DNA of 64,000 bases. It comes from Protaetiibacter sp. SSC-01 (lineage in GTDB: Bacteria > Actinomycetota > Actinomycetes > Actinomycetales > Microbacteriaceae). The stretch spans positions 1 to 64,000 of the forward strand of contig NZ_CP059987.1 of NCBI RefSeq assembly GCF_014483895.1, given 5' to 3'. The translations under genes and the position numbers were made by a program. Below, piece by piece: positions 38,135 through 47,824 of the stretch (position 1 is the first letter of the stretch; each line of letters begins with the position of its first letter). The notes under the pieces are model-generated. The model ran no database searches and had not been told where the DNA came from. It was given only the letters and a program-made list of their open reading frames with translations.

Positions 38135-39040
38135 CTACGCGCGGGCGGCCGGGTCGGATGCCGTGGTGGCGTGCGCCTCGGCCCGCACCGGTACGAGGCG
38201 GCGCAGCAGGAAGCCCCAGCCGAGGGCGATGAAGAACATGAGCACGCCGTAGACGGCGGCCGGCAGCGACATCTCCATGCTGCCGAGCACCGTCTGCGCG
38301 ATCACGATCGCGAGCGTCGCGTTGTGGATGCCGATCTCGAACGAGCTCGCAACCGCCTGGCGCGGCTCGACCCGGAACAGGCGCGGCACGAAGAACCCGA
38401 CCGCGAGCGACAGCGCGCAGAACAGCACCGTGATGAGCGCGAGCTGCCCGACGTTCGCGACGAGCAGCGCCCAGTTCGCGACGACCGCGCCCGCGATGAC
38501 GACCGCGAGGATGATCATCGACGCGATGCGCACGGGCTTGTCCATCGCCTCCGCGAACCGCGGCTTCCACCAGCGCACGAGCATGCCGAGCAGCACCGGC
38601 AGAAGCACGATCGCGAACACCTCGACGGCCTTCGCGAACTGCACACCGAGCTCCGGCTGGCCCGGCAGGAAGAGCCAGATCGCGAAGTTCGCGATGAGCG
38701 GCAGGGTGAATACCGCGACGACCGAGTTGATGGCGGTGAGCGAGATGTTGAGCGCCACGTCGCCGCGGAACAGGTGGCTGTAGAGGTTGGCGCTCGTGCC
38801 GCCGGGCGACGCCGCGAGCAGCATCATGCCGACCGCGAGCACGGGCGGCAGCTGGAACAGCACCACGAGGCCGAGGCAGATCGCCGGCAGCAGCACGAGC
38901 TGGCAGGCGAGGGCGACGAGCACGGCCTTCGGATGCTTCGCGACGCGGGCGAAGTCGGCCGGGCGGAGGGAGAGCCCCAACCCGAACATGATGATGCCGA
39001 GGGCGACAGGTAATCCGATGGAGGTCAACGCTGATCCCAT
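38135..39040 (-). CDS. Bile acid:sodium symporter-family transporter
   Basis: A 301-residue protein with about ten transmembrane segments. The conserved stretch ASPGGTSANLYSHLF near residue 80 and FEIGIHNATLAI near residue 235 match the BASS/SBF fold. The first half resembles the second, as in the inverted-repeat fold. Bacterial members move organic anions such as pantothenate or pyruvate with Na+; the substrate here cannot be told. It ends three bases from the monooxygenase stop. Confidence 0.85.
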   Translation of the reverse strand: MGSALTSIGLPVALGIIMFGLGLSLRPADFARVAKHPKAVLVALACQLVLLPAICLGLVVLFQLPPVLAVGMMLLAASPGGTSANLYSHLFRGDVALNISLTAINSVVAVFTLPLIANFAIWLFLPGQPELGVQFAKAVEVFAIVLLPVLLGMLVRWWKPRFAEAMDKPVRIASMIILAVVIAGAVVANWALLVANVGQLALITVLFCALSLAVGFFVPRLFRVEPRQAVASSFEIGIHNATLAIVIAQTVLGSMEMSLPAAVYGVLMFFIALGWGFLLRRLVPVRAEAHATTASDPAARA

Positions 39041-39110
39041 GCCTCATGGTGGCCCATGCGGCCCGGTCGCCGCCAGAGTAGACAGCTCGGGTGCTGCTCA
39101 GGCGAAGCGG

Positions 39111-41663
39111 TCACGACCCGATGAGCCCGTGGCCCCGCGCCGTGGCGAGCGCGCTCTCGCGATCGCTGACGCCGAGCTTGCGGTAGACGGAGCGCAACTG
39201 GGTCTTGAGAGTGTTGGGCGAGACGTGGAGACCCTCCGCGATCTCGGAGAGGGTGCCCCCAGCCGCGAGACGTTCGAGCACCGCCCGCTCGCGCGGGGTG
39301 AGCGAGATCACGCGCACCTGGCGCGGGAACGGATCCACCGCCGCCGCGTCCTCGAGCAGCTCGCGGCTCACGGCGCTGACGATCGCGCCCAGCGCGAGGC
39401 GGTCCGAGCGGGGAAGCAGAGTGAGCGGATGACGCAGCCCGAAGGCGGCGAGCGTCGCGACCGCACCCTCCGCCGCGGCCCGCGCCGCATCCGTGCGCCC
39501 GAGACGGAGCGCGGCCGCCGCGGTCAGCAGTTGCGCCTCCGCCGACCAGCGCGGCGCGATCCGATCGAGGTCGAGAGCTGCGAGCTTCGCGATCGCCCGC
39601 TCGGGGTCGGCTGCGAGGAGGGCGACGCGCGCGGCCGCGACACGCGTCGCGGTCACGGCGGGAGCGGCGTCCAGGAGCGCACGGGCCTCCGTCGCATGCC
39701 CGCCGGCCAGCAGCAGGTTCGCCCGGGTCGCCGTGAGCAGCGCTCCTGTGAGGGTCGTGATGGAGGCTCGCCGACGACCGAGCAGCTCGCGTCTGAGCGC
39801 GGCATCCGAATGCCCAGGGGTGCCGAGGCCGAGGTCGCACAGTGCGAGCACGTGTGCGAAGAGCGGCCAGTGCTCGAGGGTGTCGAGATGGGGGGCCATC
39901 ACATCGATGCGGTCCCTCGCCCCACGGAAGTCCTGGTCGTCGACCGCGATGAGTGCCTCGGCCAGGTGCAGGAACGCACCGCGGTATCCGTTGATCGCCT
40001 CATCCCGCCAGACCCCGGCGCGGATGCGGTCGACGACTGCGCGAGCGCGGTCGAGCTCCCCGCGGAGCGCGTGCGTGCCCGCGATGAGGGCGAGCGGCTG
40101 CAGCTCGAAGTCGGTGCCGGGCACGCTGAACGAGTGCGCCTGCTCGAAGGCGTCGAGGGCCTCCACATCGTGGCCCGCGTACAGCAGGGTGACCCCGACG
40201 TGGGCGAAGAGGGTCGGCGCGACGTTGGACAGGCGCTCGAAGTTCTCCACGGGGATCTCGTCGACCGCCGACTGGAAGGCTCGCGCGGCGCGGAGCGCCG
40301 GGGCGATCCTCCCGGCGACACGCAGGGATGCGCTCTCGACCGCGAGCAGCACGATGCGTTCCTCGGGGTCGGATGTCCTGCGGGCGGCGCGCGCCCCGAT
40401 CGTCGTGAGGGCGAGGTGCTCGATCGCGCGGACGCGGTGGCCTCTCGCGTTGTAGATGAGCGCGAGCATGAGGGTCAGAAGCGGATATCGCCGCAACGTG
40501 AGCCGAGAGACGGGTGCGAGGAGGCGGTACACGCCGCGGCCGTGCTGTCCGAGGAGATCGAAGAAGTGGGTGCGGGTCACGCGGGAGGCGAAAGCGAGAT
40601 CGCCGATTGCCATGGCGGTGGCGAAGGCCCCGAAGGCATCGCCAGAGTCCAACTGCCACTCGGCGATCACGCGGGAGACCGACGCGACCTCGTCCGGGTG
40701 GCGCGAGACGAACTCCTCGCGGAGGGCCTCGCGCACGACCTGGGTCAGCCGGATCGCATGCCCGTGCGGCGACCGCTCCACCGTCGCCAGGCCCTCCCGC
40801 ACGATCGCAGCGACCTGCTCCTCGCCTGGCTTCCCGGTCAGCCGGCCGGCCAGCTCTCCTGTGGCGGTGTCGGCGAGGGCGAGGCGCATGGCGGTGTCAC
40901 GGTCGACGCCGCGACGGGTGGCGGCGGCGATGAGCTCGTCGACCGCCTCGCGAGCGATTCGGCGGATGGTCTCGTCGCGGCGGGGGCCTGCGGTCGGCAC
41001 CCGTGATCCGTCGAGTCCGACGACGACGCTGCGAACGAGGAGCGGGAGTCCCCCGGTTGCGGCCAGCAGAGGTTGCGCGCCGTCCGGGTCGGCTCCGACC
41101 GAACGCAGCAACTCGCGCGCCTCGTCCTCGGTGAACAGCAGGTCGTCGGTGCGGAGGAGCCGCGACTCGACGCGCGCCATGGCGGTCGCCGACTCGAGGC
41201 GGGTTACGTCGCGGCAGGCGACGACCGCTTCCACGTAGGGCGCGCGCTCCACCAGCCAGAGCAGCCCGTCGGCGACCTCGCCGTCGGCGCGCTCGAACTC
41301 GTCGAGCACGAGCACGACCGCACCGCGGACCGCCGCGAGCATGCGGCGCACCGTGTCCCGGTCGGGGACCTCTTCCGTCCGGGGGGACGGCCCGCCGGAT
41401 GCGAGGCCGGACGACCCGAGCGCTTCCGCGATCGCCGCCCAGAACCCCTCGACGCCACTGCTGCGCGCATCGATCGTCAGCCACAGTCGGTGCGACTCAT
41501 GCTCGCGAGCGAACCAGGAGGCGAGCAGCGTCGTCTTGCCCGCGCCTGCCGCGGCGCGCACGATGCGGAGGGGCTCGCTCTCGTCGAGACGATCCGACAG
41601 CCGCGGGCGTTCGATGGCGGAGCGCGGCGCTCGTGGTGCGCCGAACCGGGTCCACCCGTGCAT
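39111..41663 (-). CDS. Large ATP-binding LuxR-family regulator (MalT-type)
   Basis: An 850-residue regulator. The STAND-type ATPase part has Walker A AAAGAGKTTLL near residue 40 and a Walker B VVLVLDEFERAD near residue 116. A long helical repeat region (about 320-760, TPR-like) probably senses ligands or proteins. The C-terminal LuxR helix-turn-helix starts at about residue 785 (LTPRERAVLERLAAGG, SPNTLKTQL). GGGGGAGG supports the ATG at 41663. It is divergent from an MFS transporter gene across 79 bp and may control it. Confidence 0.88.
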   Translation of the reverse strand: MHGWTRFGAPRAPRSAIERPRLSDRLDESEPLRIVRAAAGAGKTTLLASWFAREHESHRLWLTIDARSSGVEGFWAAIAEALGSSGLASGGPSPRTEEVPDRDTVRRMLAAVRGAVVLVLDEFERADGEVADGLLWLVERAPYVEAVVACRDVTRLESATAMARVESRLLRTDDLLFTEDEARELLRSVGADPDGAQPLLAATGGLPLLVRSVVVGLDGSRVPTAGPRRDETIRRIAREAVDELIAAATRRGVDRDTAMRLALADTATGELAGRLTGKPGEEQVAAIVREGLATVERSPHGHAIRLTQVVREALREEFVSRHPDEVASVSRVIAEWQLDSGDAFGAFATAMAIGDLAFASRVTRTHFFDLLGQHGRGVYRLLAPVSRLTLRRYPLLTLMLALIYNARGHRVRAIEHLALTTIGARAARRTSDPEERIVLLAVESASLRVAGRIAPALRAARAFQSAVDEIPVENFERLSNVAPTLFAHVGVTLLYAGHDVEALDAFEQAHSFSVPGTDFELQPLALIAGTHALRGELDRARAVVDRIRAGVWRDEAINGYRGAFLHLAEALIAVDDQDFRGARDRIDVMAPHLDTLEHWPLFAHVLALCDLGLGTPGHSDAALRRELLGRRRASITTLTGALLTATRANLLLAGGHATEARALLDAAPAVTATRVAAARVALLAADPERAIAKLAALDLDRIAPRWSAEAQLLTAAAALRLGRTDAARAAAEGAVATLAAFGLRHPLTLLPRSDRLALGAIVSAVSRELLEDAAAVDPFPRQVRVISLTPRERAVLERLAAGGTLSEIAEGLHVSPNTLKTQLRSVYRKLGVSDRESALATARGHGLIGS

Positions 41664-41742
41664 GCGCAGTCCTCCCCCGTTTTCCGGGCACGCCACCGGG
41701 GCCCAGCCGGCGCGGCCGCGGTGTGCCGCCTAGCATGGCGAG

Positions 41743-43002
41743 GTGCCCTCAGGTGTCGAGCCGATCACCCAGGCTAGCCGCACCGCGCGTCTCGCGCCGG
41801 GCGCGGTCCCGGCCGGGCTCTTCCTCGTCTACGCGGCCGTGTTCGTCGGGCTGGCGGCCGTGTCGGTGGTCTACCTGCCGCGACGCGTCGCCGAACTCGC
41901 TCCCGACGACAAGCTGGGCCTGCTCGCGCTCGTGACCACGGCATCCTCTCTCGTCGTGATGCTCGCGCAGCCGATCATCGGGATGCTGTCGGATCGCACG
42001 AGGGGATCGCTCGGGCGACGCCTGCCCTGGATGATCGCGGGCGCCGTATCCGCCGGCGTGCTGCTGCCGTCGATGGGACTGGCGGGCGGCGCGATCGCGA
42101 TCGGGCTGCTCTGGGTGGGCGTCGAGCTCTCCCTCAACGTGGTGCTCGCCCCGGCGGCGGCGGCCACCGTGGACCTCGTGCCCGAGCGGCGCCGGGGGCT
42201 CGTGGCGGGGGTCACGGGCGCCGGCTTCCTGGCGGGCTCGGCGCTCGGCGCGTCCGTCGTCGGGGGCATGATGCTGAGCACAGCGCTCGGGCTCTGGACG
42301 GCTGCCGTGCTGCCGCTGCTCGGCGTCGCGGCGTTCGCGGTTCTCACTCGCGCGCGCACACCGGCTCCCCCCTCGGCGGCCCGGGCGCGCGTGCGCGCCG
42401 GATTCGCCACAGCGGTGCGCGAGCTCTCCGCGCGGCCGGACTTCGCGTGGGCGTTCCTGTCCCGAGCGCTCGTCACGCTCGCGCACTCCGTGCTCGTGAC
42501 GTATCTGCTGTACATCGCGGAAGACCACCTCGGCCTCGCCGCGGACGAGGCCGACGCCTTCGCGGGGCTGCTCGTGGCGGTCATCCTCGCCGCCTCGCTG
42601 CCGACGCTGCTGCTCGGCGGGATCCTGAGCGACCGCACGGGGCGCCGCCGTGGCGTCGTCGCGGCGACGACGCTCGCGATGGCGGCATCGCTCATCATCC
42701 CGCTCACGTTGCGGGATGCGTCGGCGATGCTCGTCTTCGCGGCCGTCTTCGGGCTCGCCTACGGCGCCTACACCTCGTCCGCGAAGGCGCTCAACACGCT
42801 CGTCCTGAGCGATGGGGAGCGGCGGGCCGGTCGTGACCTCGGGGTGCTCAACATCGCGGCCATCCTCCCGCAGGTGGTGGCACCCGGGGTCGCGTGGCTC
42901 GTCGTGAGCGCGACGGGCGGCTACGGGGCGCTCTTCGCCGTGAGCCTCGTGCTCGCCGCCCTCGGCGCGGTCGCGATCCTGCGGGTGCGATCCGTGCGCT
43001 GA
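41743..43002 (+). CDS. MFS transporter
   Basis: A 419-residue protein with 12 transmembrane segments and the MFS signature GMLSDRTRGSLGRR between helices 2 and 3, repeated in weaker form at ILSDRTGRRRG. The GTG start has a short upstream gap, and a TAGCAT hexamer that could be a -10 box sits just before it. It is divergent from the large LuxR regulator, which may control it. The family member and substrate cannot be assigned. Confidence 0.85.
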   Translation: MPSGVEPITQASRTARLAPGAVPAGLFLVYAAVFVGLAAVSVVYLPRRVAELAPDDKLGLLALVTTASSLVVMLAQPIIGMLSDRTRGSLGRRLPWMIAGAVSAGVLLPSMGLAGGAIAIGLLWVGVELSLNVVLAPAAAATVDLVPERRRGLVAGVTGAGFLAGSALGASVVGGMMLSTALGLWTAAVLPLLGVAAFAVLTRARTPAPPSAARARVRAGFATAVRELSARPDFAWAFLSRALVTLAHSVLVTYLLYIAEDHLGLAADEADAFAGLLVAVILAASLPTLLLGGILSDRTGRRRGVVAATTLAMAASLIIPLTLRDASAMLVFAAVFGLAYGAYTSSAKALNTLVLSDGERRAGRDLGVLNIAAILPQVVAPGVAWLVVSATGGYGALFAVSLVLAALGAVAILRVRSVR

Positions 43003-43182
43003 CGCACGGGGCCCCAGAGGCGGGGTGAGAGCGGGGGTGAAATCCCCGGGGGTGCCCGCACCCGCGGCGATCGGCCGCCATACGTTCGACGCGGACTCCG
43101 CCCCGCGCGGCATCGATCGACCCGACTCGTGCCGCGCGGCGGGCGGAGCCTCTCCGCCCCTCGAGCACGAAAGCCTGAACCC

Positions 43183-46100
43183 GTGACGAAGCTCCACCGC
43201 CAGCCGTCCGCCCCTGCGCGATCGATCCGATCCGCCTTCGCCGTCGCCACGACCGCGGCGCTCGTCGCCGTGAGCGTGACGCTCCCGCTCAGCGCGAGCG
43301 CCGATCCGGCGGTCGTGCCGGGTGCTGCGACTTTCGGCGTCGGCGCCTACTCCGGGGTCGTGCCGGACGGCGTGTGCGCCGTCGATGCGACGGTGACGGG
43401 CGGCGCGGGAGGCCGGGCCGCGGCCGGTGCGAACGGCATCGGCTCGAACGGCGCCGGCGCGCGCGTCTCGGCCGGCTTCCGAGTTCACCCCGGACAGTCC
43501 TTCGCCGGCACGGTCGGCGGCGGCGGCAAGACCAACAGCGGCCGCACAGGCGGTGCCGGCGGCACCGGCGGCGGCGGAGCCGGCGGTACGGCGGCCACGG
43601 ATCACGGTGGCGCCGGCGGCGGCGGACGCAGCACCTTCACGGTCGACGGCGCCGAGCTCGTCATCGCGGGCGGCGGCGGCGGCAGCGGTGGCGGCCACTC
43701 CACGACCGACCGCGGATTCGGCGGCGACGCGGGTCTGCCGACCGGCGCCGGGGTCGTGGCGGGCGACGCGGGCACCGCCGGCACCGACGCCCCGGGGATC
43801 GTCCCGGGCGGCGGCGAGGGCGGCCACGTCGATGCTCCCGGCGCGGGAGGGACGAACAGCGCAGACGCGACGCTGAACGGCATCGCGGGTGTGGGCGCCG
43901 TCGGCGGCGCCGGCGGATCCGACCCCAACTACGATGCCGCGGGCGGCGGTGGCGCCGGCGTGTTCGGAGGCGGCGGCGGAGCGTCCACGACGATCCGGAA
44001 CACGGACCGCGTCGGTGGTGTCACCATCAACGACGTCGCGGGCGGTGGCGGCGGCGGTGGCGCGAGCTCGGTCCACGCGTCGGCGGTCGCCGGAAGCGTG
44101 ACCTCGACGGCTGTCGGGCGGCAGACGGGTACCGGCGCGGGCGCCGACGGCTCCGTCGCCCTCACCTGGGTGCCGTGCGACTACGACCTCGCGGTCGCCA
44201 AGACCGTGGCCGTGGACGCTCCCTCGGGCGTCACCGCGGGTGCGCCCGTCGGCTCGACGGTCACGTGGACGATCACCGTCACCAACAACGGTCCCGACGC
44301 GATGACGCGAGGCGACCTCCTCACGATCGCGGATGCCGTTCCGGGTGCCGGCGCGACGACGATCACCGCGCTCGGGGTCTCCGGCGGAGCCAACAGCGAG
44401 CTCGCGTCGGGCGCCTTCACGTGCGACGCGTCCGTCGGCTCGGCCATGCCGGCCTCGCTCGAGTGCGGGCGTGACTACCAGCCGCTGAGCTCGGCCGCAT
44501 CCGGTCGCCGAGGACTCGACGTCGGCGAGACGTTCACCGTGAGCTACACCCAGGTCGTGACGGCAGCGGACGTGCCGGGTCTCACGAACACCGCCGAGGT
44601 CGTCGACCGCGCGACGGGCGACGACGACGACTCGTCGACAGTGTCGGTCCCCGTGATCGTCGGCCCGTCCGCGGAGGATGACAGCGACCTCGGCAACGTG
44701 CTCGGCTCGGTCGTGACGATCGACGTGCTCGACAACGACACGGTCGCTGCGACGCCCGCGGTCGTTCGCCTGCTCGACGGCACCACGCAGCTGACCGAGC
44801 TCCAGGTTCCGGGTGAGGGAACGTGGAACGTCGTCGGCGACACGATCGTCTTCACCCCCGAGGCGGGCTTCCTCGGCGACCCCGCGCCGGTCGACTATCG
44901 CATCACGGATGCGAACGGCCTGACCGCGACCGCGACGGTGACGGTCGAGTACGTGCCGGAGGCGCTCGATGACGAGGATCTGGCCAACGAGCTCGGCACG
45001 ACCGTGACGGTCGACGTGCTCGACAACGACCAGGGCGACTGGGCCCCGGGCAGCGTGCGGATCGTCGACCCCGACTCCACCTCGCCGGTCACCGAGCTCA
45101 CCGTCGCGGGCGAGGGACGGTGGACGATCGTCGCGGATCGAGTCGTCTTCACTCCCGAGCCCGGCTTCCTGCTCGACCCCACCCCGGTCGACTACCGGGT
45201 GACCGACGTGACCGGCGACACGGTCGAAGCGACCGTGACCGTGACCTACGTGCCGAGCGCATCCGACGACGAGGATCTCGGCAACACGATCGGCGAGGCC
45301 GTGACGGTCGACGTGCTCGCGGACGACGAGGGCGCGTGGGACGTCGCGAGCGTGCGGATCGTCGACGCCGCGACGGGCGACCGCGTGACCTCCCTGACGG
45401 TTCCCGGGCAGGGTGCATGGAGCGTCTCGCCCACCACGGGTGCGATCACCTTCACGCCCGAGAGCGGATACGAGGGCAGCCCGGCCGATGTCGCGTACGA
45501 GGTGACCGACCTCACGGGCGACACGGTGACGGCGACGCTCCACGTCACGTACGCTCCGGCCGCGACCGATGATGCCGACCACGGCAACACGATCGGCGAC
45601 GCCGTGACGCTCGACGTGCTCGTGAACGACGCCGGGACGCTCGACCCCGGCACGGTGAGGATCGTCGACCCCGAGACGAGCGCCCGGGTGACGGAGCTCG
45701 TCGTGGCGGGCGAGGGGCGCTGGACCGTCGATACCGCAACCGGCCGGGTCACGTTCACCCCCGCCGCGGGCTACGCCGGCAACCCGACCCCGGTTCGCTA
45801 CGAGGCGACCGACGCGATCGGGCAGCACGCGACGGCCGAGCTCGTCGTGACCTACCTCCCGGAGTCCGACGACGACGTGAGCACGGGGAACGCTCCCGGC
45901 ACGGCCGTGACCGTCGACATCCTGGGCAACGACCGCGGTGTGTTCGACCCCGCTACGGCGCGCATCATCGACCCGACGAGCTCGGCCCGTGTGACGCGAC
46001 TCGTGGTCGCCGGTGAGGGCGTGTGGACCGTCGACACCGCGACGGGAGCCGTCACCTTCACGCCGGAGCCCGGCTTCACGGGCGACCCGACACCCGTTCA

Positions 46101-46275
46101 GTACGAGGTGAGCGACCTCCGGGGCAACCCGACCGTGTCCCTCGTCACGATCCGCTACCTGCCGGCCGCTCTCGCCTCCACCGGTGCGGACGTCACGTGG
46201 TCGCTCGTCGGCGGGATGCTCGCGCTGCTCGCGGGGATCGGCGCGCTCGTGATCGCGCGGCGGCGCACCGCGTAG
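43183..46275 (+). CDS. Large glycine-rich surface protein with CshA-type repeats and LAxTG anchor
   Basis: A 1030-residue secreted protein. A signal peptide ends near ASADPA (about residue 40). A glycine-rich domain with GGGG and GGAGG runs covers about 55-320. A DUF11-like domain (YDLAVAKTV, GSTVTWTITVTNNGPDA) follows, then five CshA-type fibril repeats of about 99 residues, each with a VTVDVLDND core. The C-terminus has LASTG (46171-46185), a hydrophobic helix and ARRRTA, a class E sortase signal. It probably forms a surface fibril. The start could be an upstream GTG (43129); 43183 gives a better signal peptide. Confidence 0.85.
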   Translation: MTKLHRQPSAPARSIRSAFAVATTAALVAVSVTLPLSASADPAVVPGAATFGVGAYSGVVPDGVCAVDATVTGGAGGRAAAGANGIGSNGAGARVSAGFRVHPGQSFAGTVGGGGKTNSGRTGGAGGTGGGGAGGTAATDHGGAGGGGRSTFTVDGAELVIAGGGGGSGGGHSTTDRGFGGDAGLPTGAGVVAGDAGTAGTDAPGIVPGGGEGGHVDAPGAGGTNSADATLNGIAGVGAVGGAGGSDPNYDAAGGGGAGVFGGGGGASTTIRNTDRVGGVTINDVAGGGGGGGASSVHASAVAGSVTSTAVGRQTGTGAGADGSVALTWVPCDYDLAVAKTVAVDAPSGVTAGAPVGSTVTWTITVTNNGPDAMTRGDLLTIADAVPGAGATTITALGVSGGANSELASGAFTCDASVGSAMPASLECGRDYQPLSSAASGRRGLDVGETFTVSYTQVVTAADVPGLTNTAEVVDRATGDDDDSSTVSVPVIVGPSAEDDSDLGNVLGSVVTIDVLDNDTVAATPAVVRLLDGTTQLTELQVPGEGTWNVVGDTIVFTPEAGFLGDPAPVDYRITDANGLTATATVTVEYVPEALDDEDLANELGTTVTVDVLDNDQGDWAPGSVRIVDPDSTSPVTELTVAGEGRWTIVADRVVFTPEPGFLLDPTPVDYRVTDVTGDTVEATVTVTYVPSASDDEDLGNTIGEAVTVDVLADDEGAWDVASVRIVDAATGDRVTSLTVPGQGAWSVSPTTGAITFTPESGYEGSPADVAYEVTDLTGDTVTATLHVTYAPAATDDADHGNTIGDAVTLDVLVNDAGTLDPGTVRIVDPETSARVTELVVAGEGRWTVDTATGRVTFTPAAGYAGNPTPVRYEATDAIGQHATAELVVTYLPESDDDVSTGNAPGTAVTVDILGNDRGVFDPATARIIDPTSSARVTRLVVAGEGVWTVDTATGAVTFTPEPGFTGDPTPVQYEVSDLRGNPTVSLVTIRYLPAALASTGADVTWSLVGGMLALLAGIGALVIARRRTA

Positions 46276-46430
46276 CGGAGCTCGGCGATCTCACCCGCGG
46301 AGCTGACGGTGTCGGTGACCCCGTCCGCTCCGCGGGTGGACGCGGAGGTGCGGTCGAGGGTCACGGTGGTGGCTTCCGGGGCGACGGGCCGGACAGGCTA
46401 GCCACTGACGTGAGCGGATGTCGGGCCTTC

Positions 46431-46452
46431 GCCGAACGCTGCAGCGTTTGGC
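46431..46452. repeat. Palindromic repeat family 2, copy 1
   Basis: A 22-bp near-perfect palindrome with the core AACGCTGCAGCGTT, in the 246-bp gene-free gap after the surface-protein gene. The same core recurs at 51071, 51124, 56619, 56671 and 56723, each with the flank CGCGGCAG in similar position. Confidence 0.7.
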
Positions 46453-46521
46453 GGGATGTCGCGGCAGGCTGGCAGCGGGGCCCGCGGCGCGCGGGCGGAG
46501 GGCGCCGGTAGCCTCGCCCGC

Positions 46522-46992
46522 ATGACCGACACGCAGACCGCATCCGTCTCGCCGCTCACCGCCGACGCCCGCGAGGCCGCCATCGCGCACTTCGCCGCGA
46601 AGCTGCGCTTCGAGACCGACGCCTCGGATGTCGTGGAGGCGCTCGCCGCCGGGGAGCGTCTCGCGCTCGTCGACACCCGCAACGAGGCCTCGTGGAACCA
46701 GGGGCACGCCGCAGGTGCCATTCACATCCCGCGCCGCGAGGTCGCGGACCGCGCGCCCCGCGAGATCCCGCTCGACACGCCCGTCGTCGTCTACTGCTGG
46801 AGCCCCGGCTGCAACGGCGCCGACAAGGCAGCGCTCGAGTTCGCGAAGCTCGGCTACGAGGTGAAGCTCATGATCGGCGGGTTCGAGTACTGGGCGCGTG
46901 AGGGCTACGACGTGATCTCGGATGCCGGCCCCGTCATCCGCGGCGTCGACGCGCTCGTCGGGCCCGTCGCCCCGGAGGACTGCGGCTGCTGA
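46522..46992 (+). CDS. Rhodanese-domain protein
   Basis: A 156-residue single-domain rhodanese. The catalytic Cys lies in VVYCWSPGCNG near residue 93, in a six-residue loop whose shape suits sulfurtransferase activity. DTRNEASWNQGHAAGAIH marks the conserved N-terminal part. It ends in GC. It moves sulfane sulfur from thiosulfate-like donors to an acceptor, possibly thiols. A large hairpin lies just after it. No partner gene is adjacent. Confidence 0.88.
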   Translation: MTDTQTASVSPLTADAREAAIAHFAAKLRFETDASDVVEALAAGERLALVDTRNEASWNQGHAAGAIHIPRREVADRAPREIPLDTPVVVYCWSPGCNGADKAALEFAKLGYEVKLMIGGFEYWAREGYDVISDAGPVIRGVDALVGPVAPEDCGC

Positions 46993-47012
46993 GCCGCGCC
47001 GGCGCCGTCTTT

Positions 47013-47087
47013 TTCGTTCGGGAGGACGACCCGCCGGGGTCGGCCGGCTCGCACGCCCGTGCGCGGTGTGTCGTCCTCCCGAACGAA
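47013..47087. terminator. Large hairpin between convergent genes
   Basis: A perfect 18-bp stem, TTCGTTCGGGAGGACGAC at 47013-47030 with its reverse complement at 47070-47087, encloses a 39-base GC-rich loop. It lies between the rhodanese and HAD genes and resembles the hairpin at 29147 (shared TTCGTTCGGG). Confidence 0.75.
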
Positions 47088-47097
47088 CTCGGGGCTT

Positions 47098-47751
47098 CTA
47101 GAGCGCGAGCTCGGCGAGCAGCTCGGCGGCTGTGTCGACGGAGGCGATCGCGCCAGCCGCCTCCGCCGGCGACCCGTAGCCCCAGGACACGAACACCGTC
47201 GGCACCTCGTGCTCGGCGGCGCCCTCGACGTCGTGGATGCGATCGCCCACCATCACCGGGCGCTCGAGCGGATGCCGCTCGGCGAGCCGGCGCAGGGCCT
47301 CGGCCACGACATCCGGCTTGCTGCTGCGCACCTCGTCTTCGGACGCGCCCGTGATCTCGGTGAACGCGCCGTCGATCTCGAAGTGCTCGAGGATGATGCG
47401 CGCCGTCGACTCCGGCTTCGAGGTCGCGAGCGAGAGCGGCACCCCCGCGTCGTGGATCGTGCGCAGCACGTCGAGCACACCCGGGTACGGCGTCGCGTCG
47501 AACACACCCACCTCGGTGTAGTGCTCGCGGTAGAGGGCGAGCGCGTAGCGCGACTCGTCCTCGTCGAGCTTCGCGAGGTCGCGGAACGAGTCGAGGATCG
47601 GCGGGCCCACCCACTTGAGCAGCTCGGCGGGCGGGGGCACCGGCATCCGGAGCTGCTCGTAGGTCCAGGTGAGGCTCGCGAGGATGCCGGGCGCCGAGTC
47701 GACGATCGTGCCGTCGAGGTCGAAGAGCACGGGGGTGAAGCGCGGGGCCAT
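47098..47751 (-). CDS. HAD-family phosphatase (phosphoglycolate phosphatase-like)
   Basis: A 217-residue hydrolase of HAD subfamily I. The nucleophile motif FDLDGTIVD (DxDGT) is at residues 10-18, motif II is LATSKP near 108, and the acidic motif VMVGDRIHDVEG near residue 166 completes the site. A helical cap lies between. The family includes Gph and related phosphatases; the substrate is unknown. It begins 73 bases from nucS, separated by a G-rich tandem stretch. Confidence 0.88.
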   Translation of the reverse strand: MAPRFTPVLFDLDGTIVDSAPGILASLTWTYEQLRMPVPPPAELLKWVGPPILDSFRDLAKLDEDESRYALALYREHYTEVGVFDATPYPGVLDVLRTIHDAGVPLSLATSKPESTARIILEHFEIDGAFTEITGASEDEVRSSKPDVVAEALRRLAERHPLERPVMVGDRIHDVEGAAEHEVPTVFVSWGYGSPAEAAGAIASVDTAAELLAELAL

Positions 47752-47824
47752 GGGGTCTCGGTTCGGGTCTGGGGTGGGTCGGGGGCGGGGCTGGCTTGGG
47801 GGCTGGCTTGGGGCTGAGCTGAGG

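Noticed and set aside
41749-45828. Minus-strand open frame of about 1,360 codons opposite the MFS and surface-protein genes
   Set aside because: It is antisense to two supported genes and has no recognisable domain.
47752-47824. G-rich tandem stretch between HAD and nucS genes as a quadruplex
   Set aside because: Short GGGGCTGGCTT repeats are seen, but the G-runs are uneven and I cannot show a fold.
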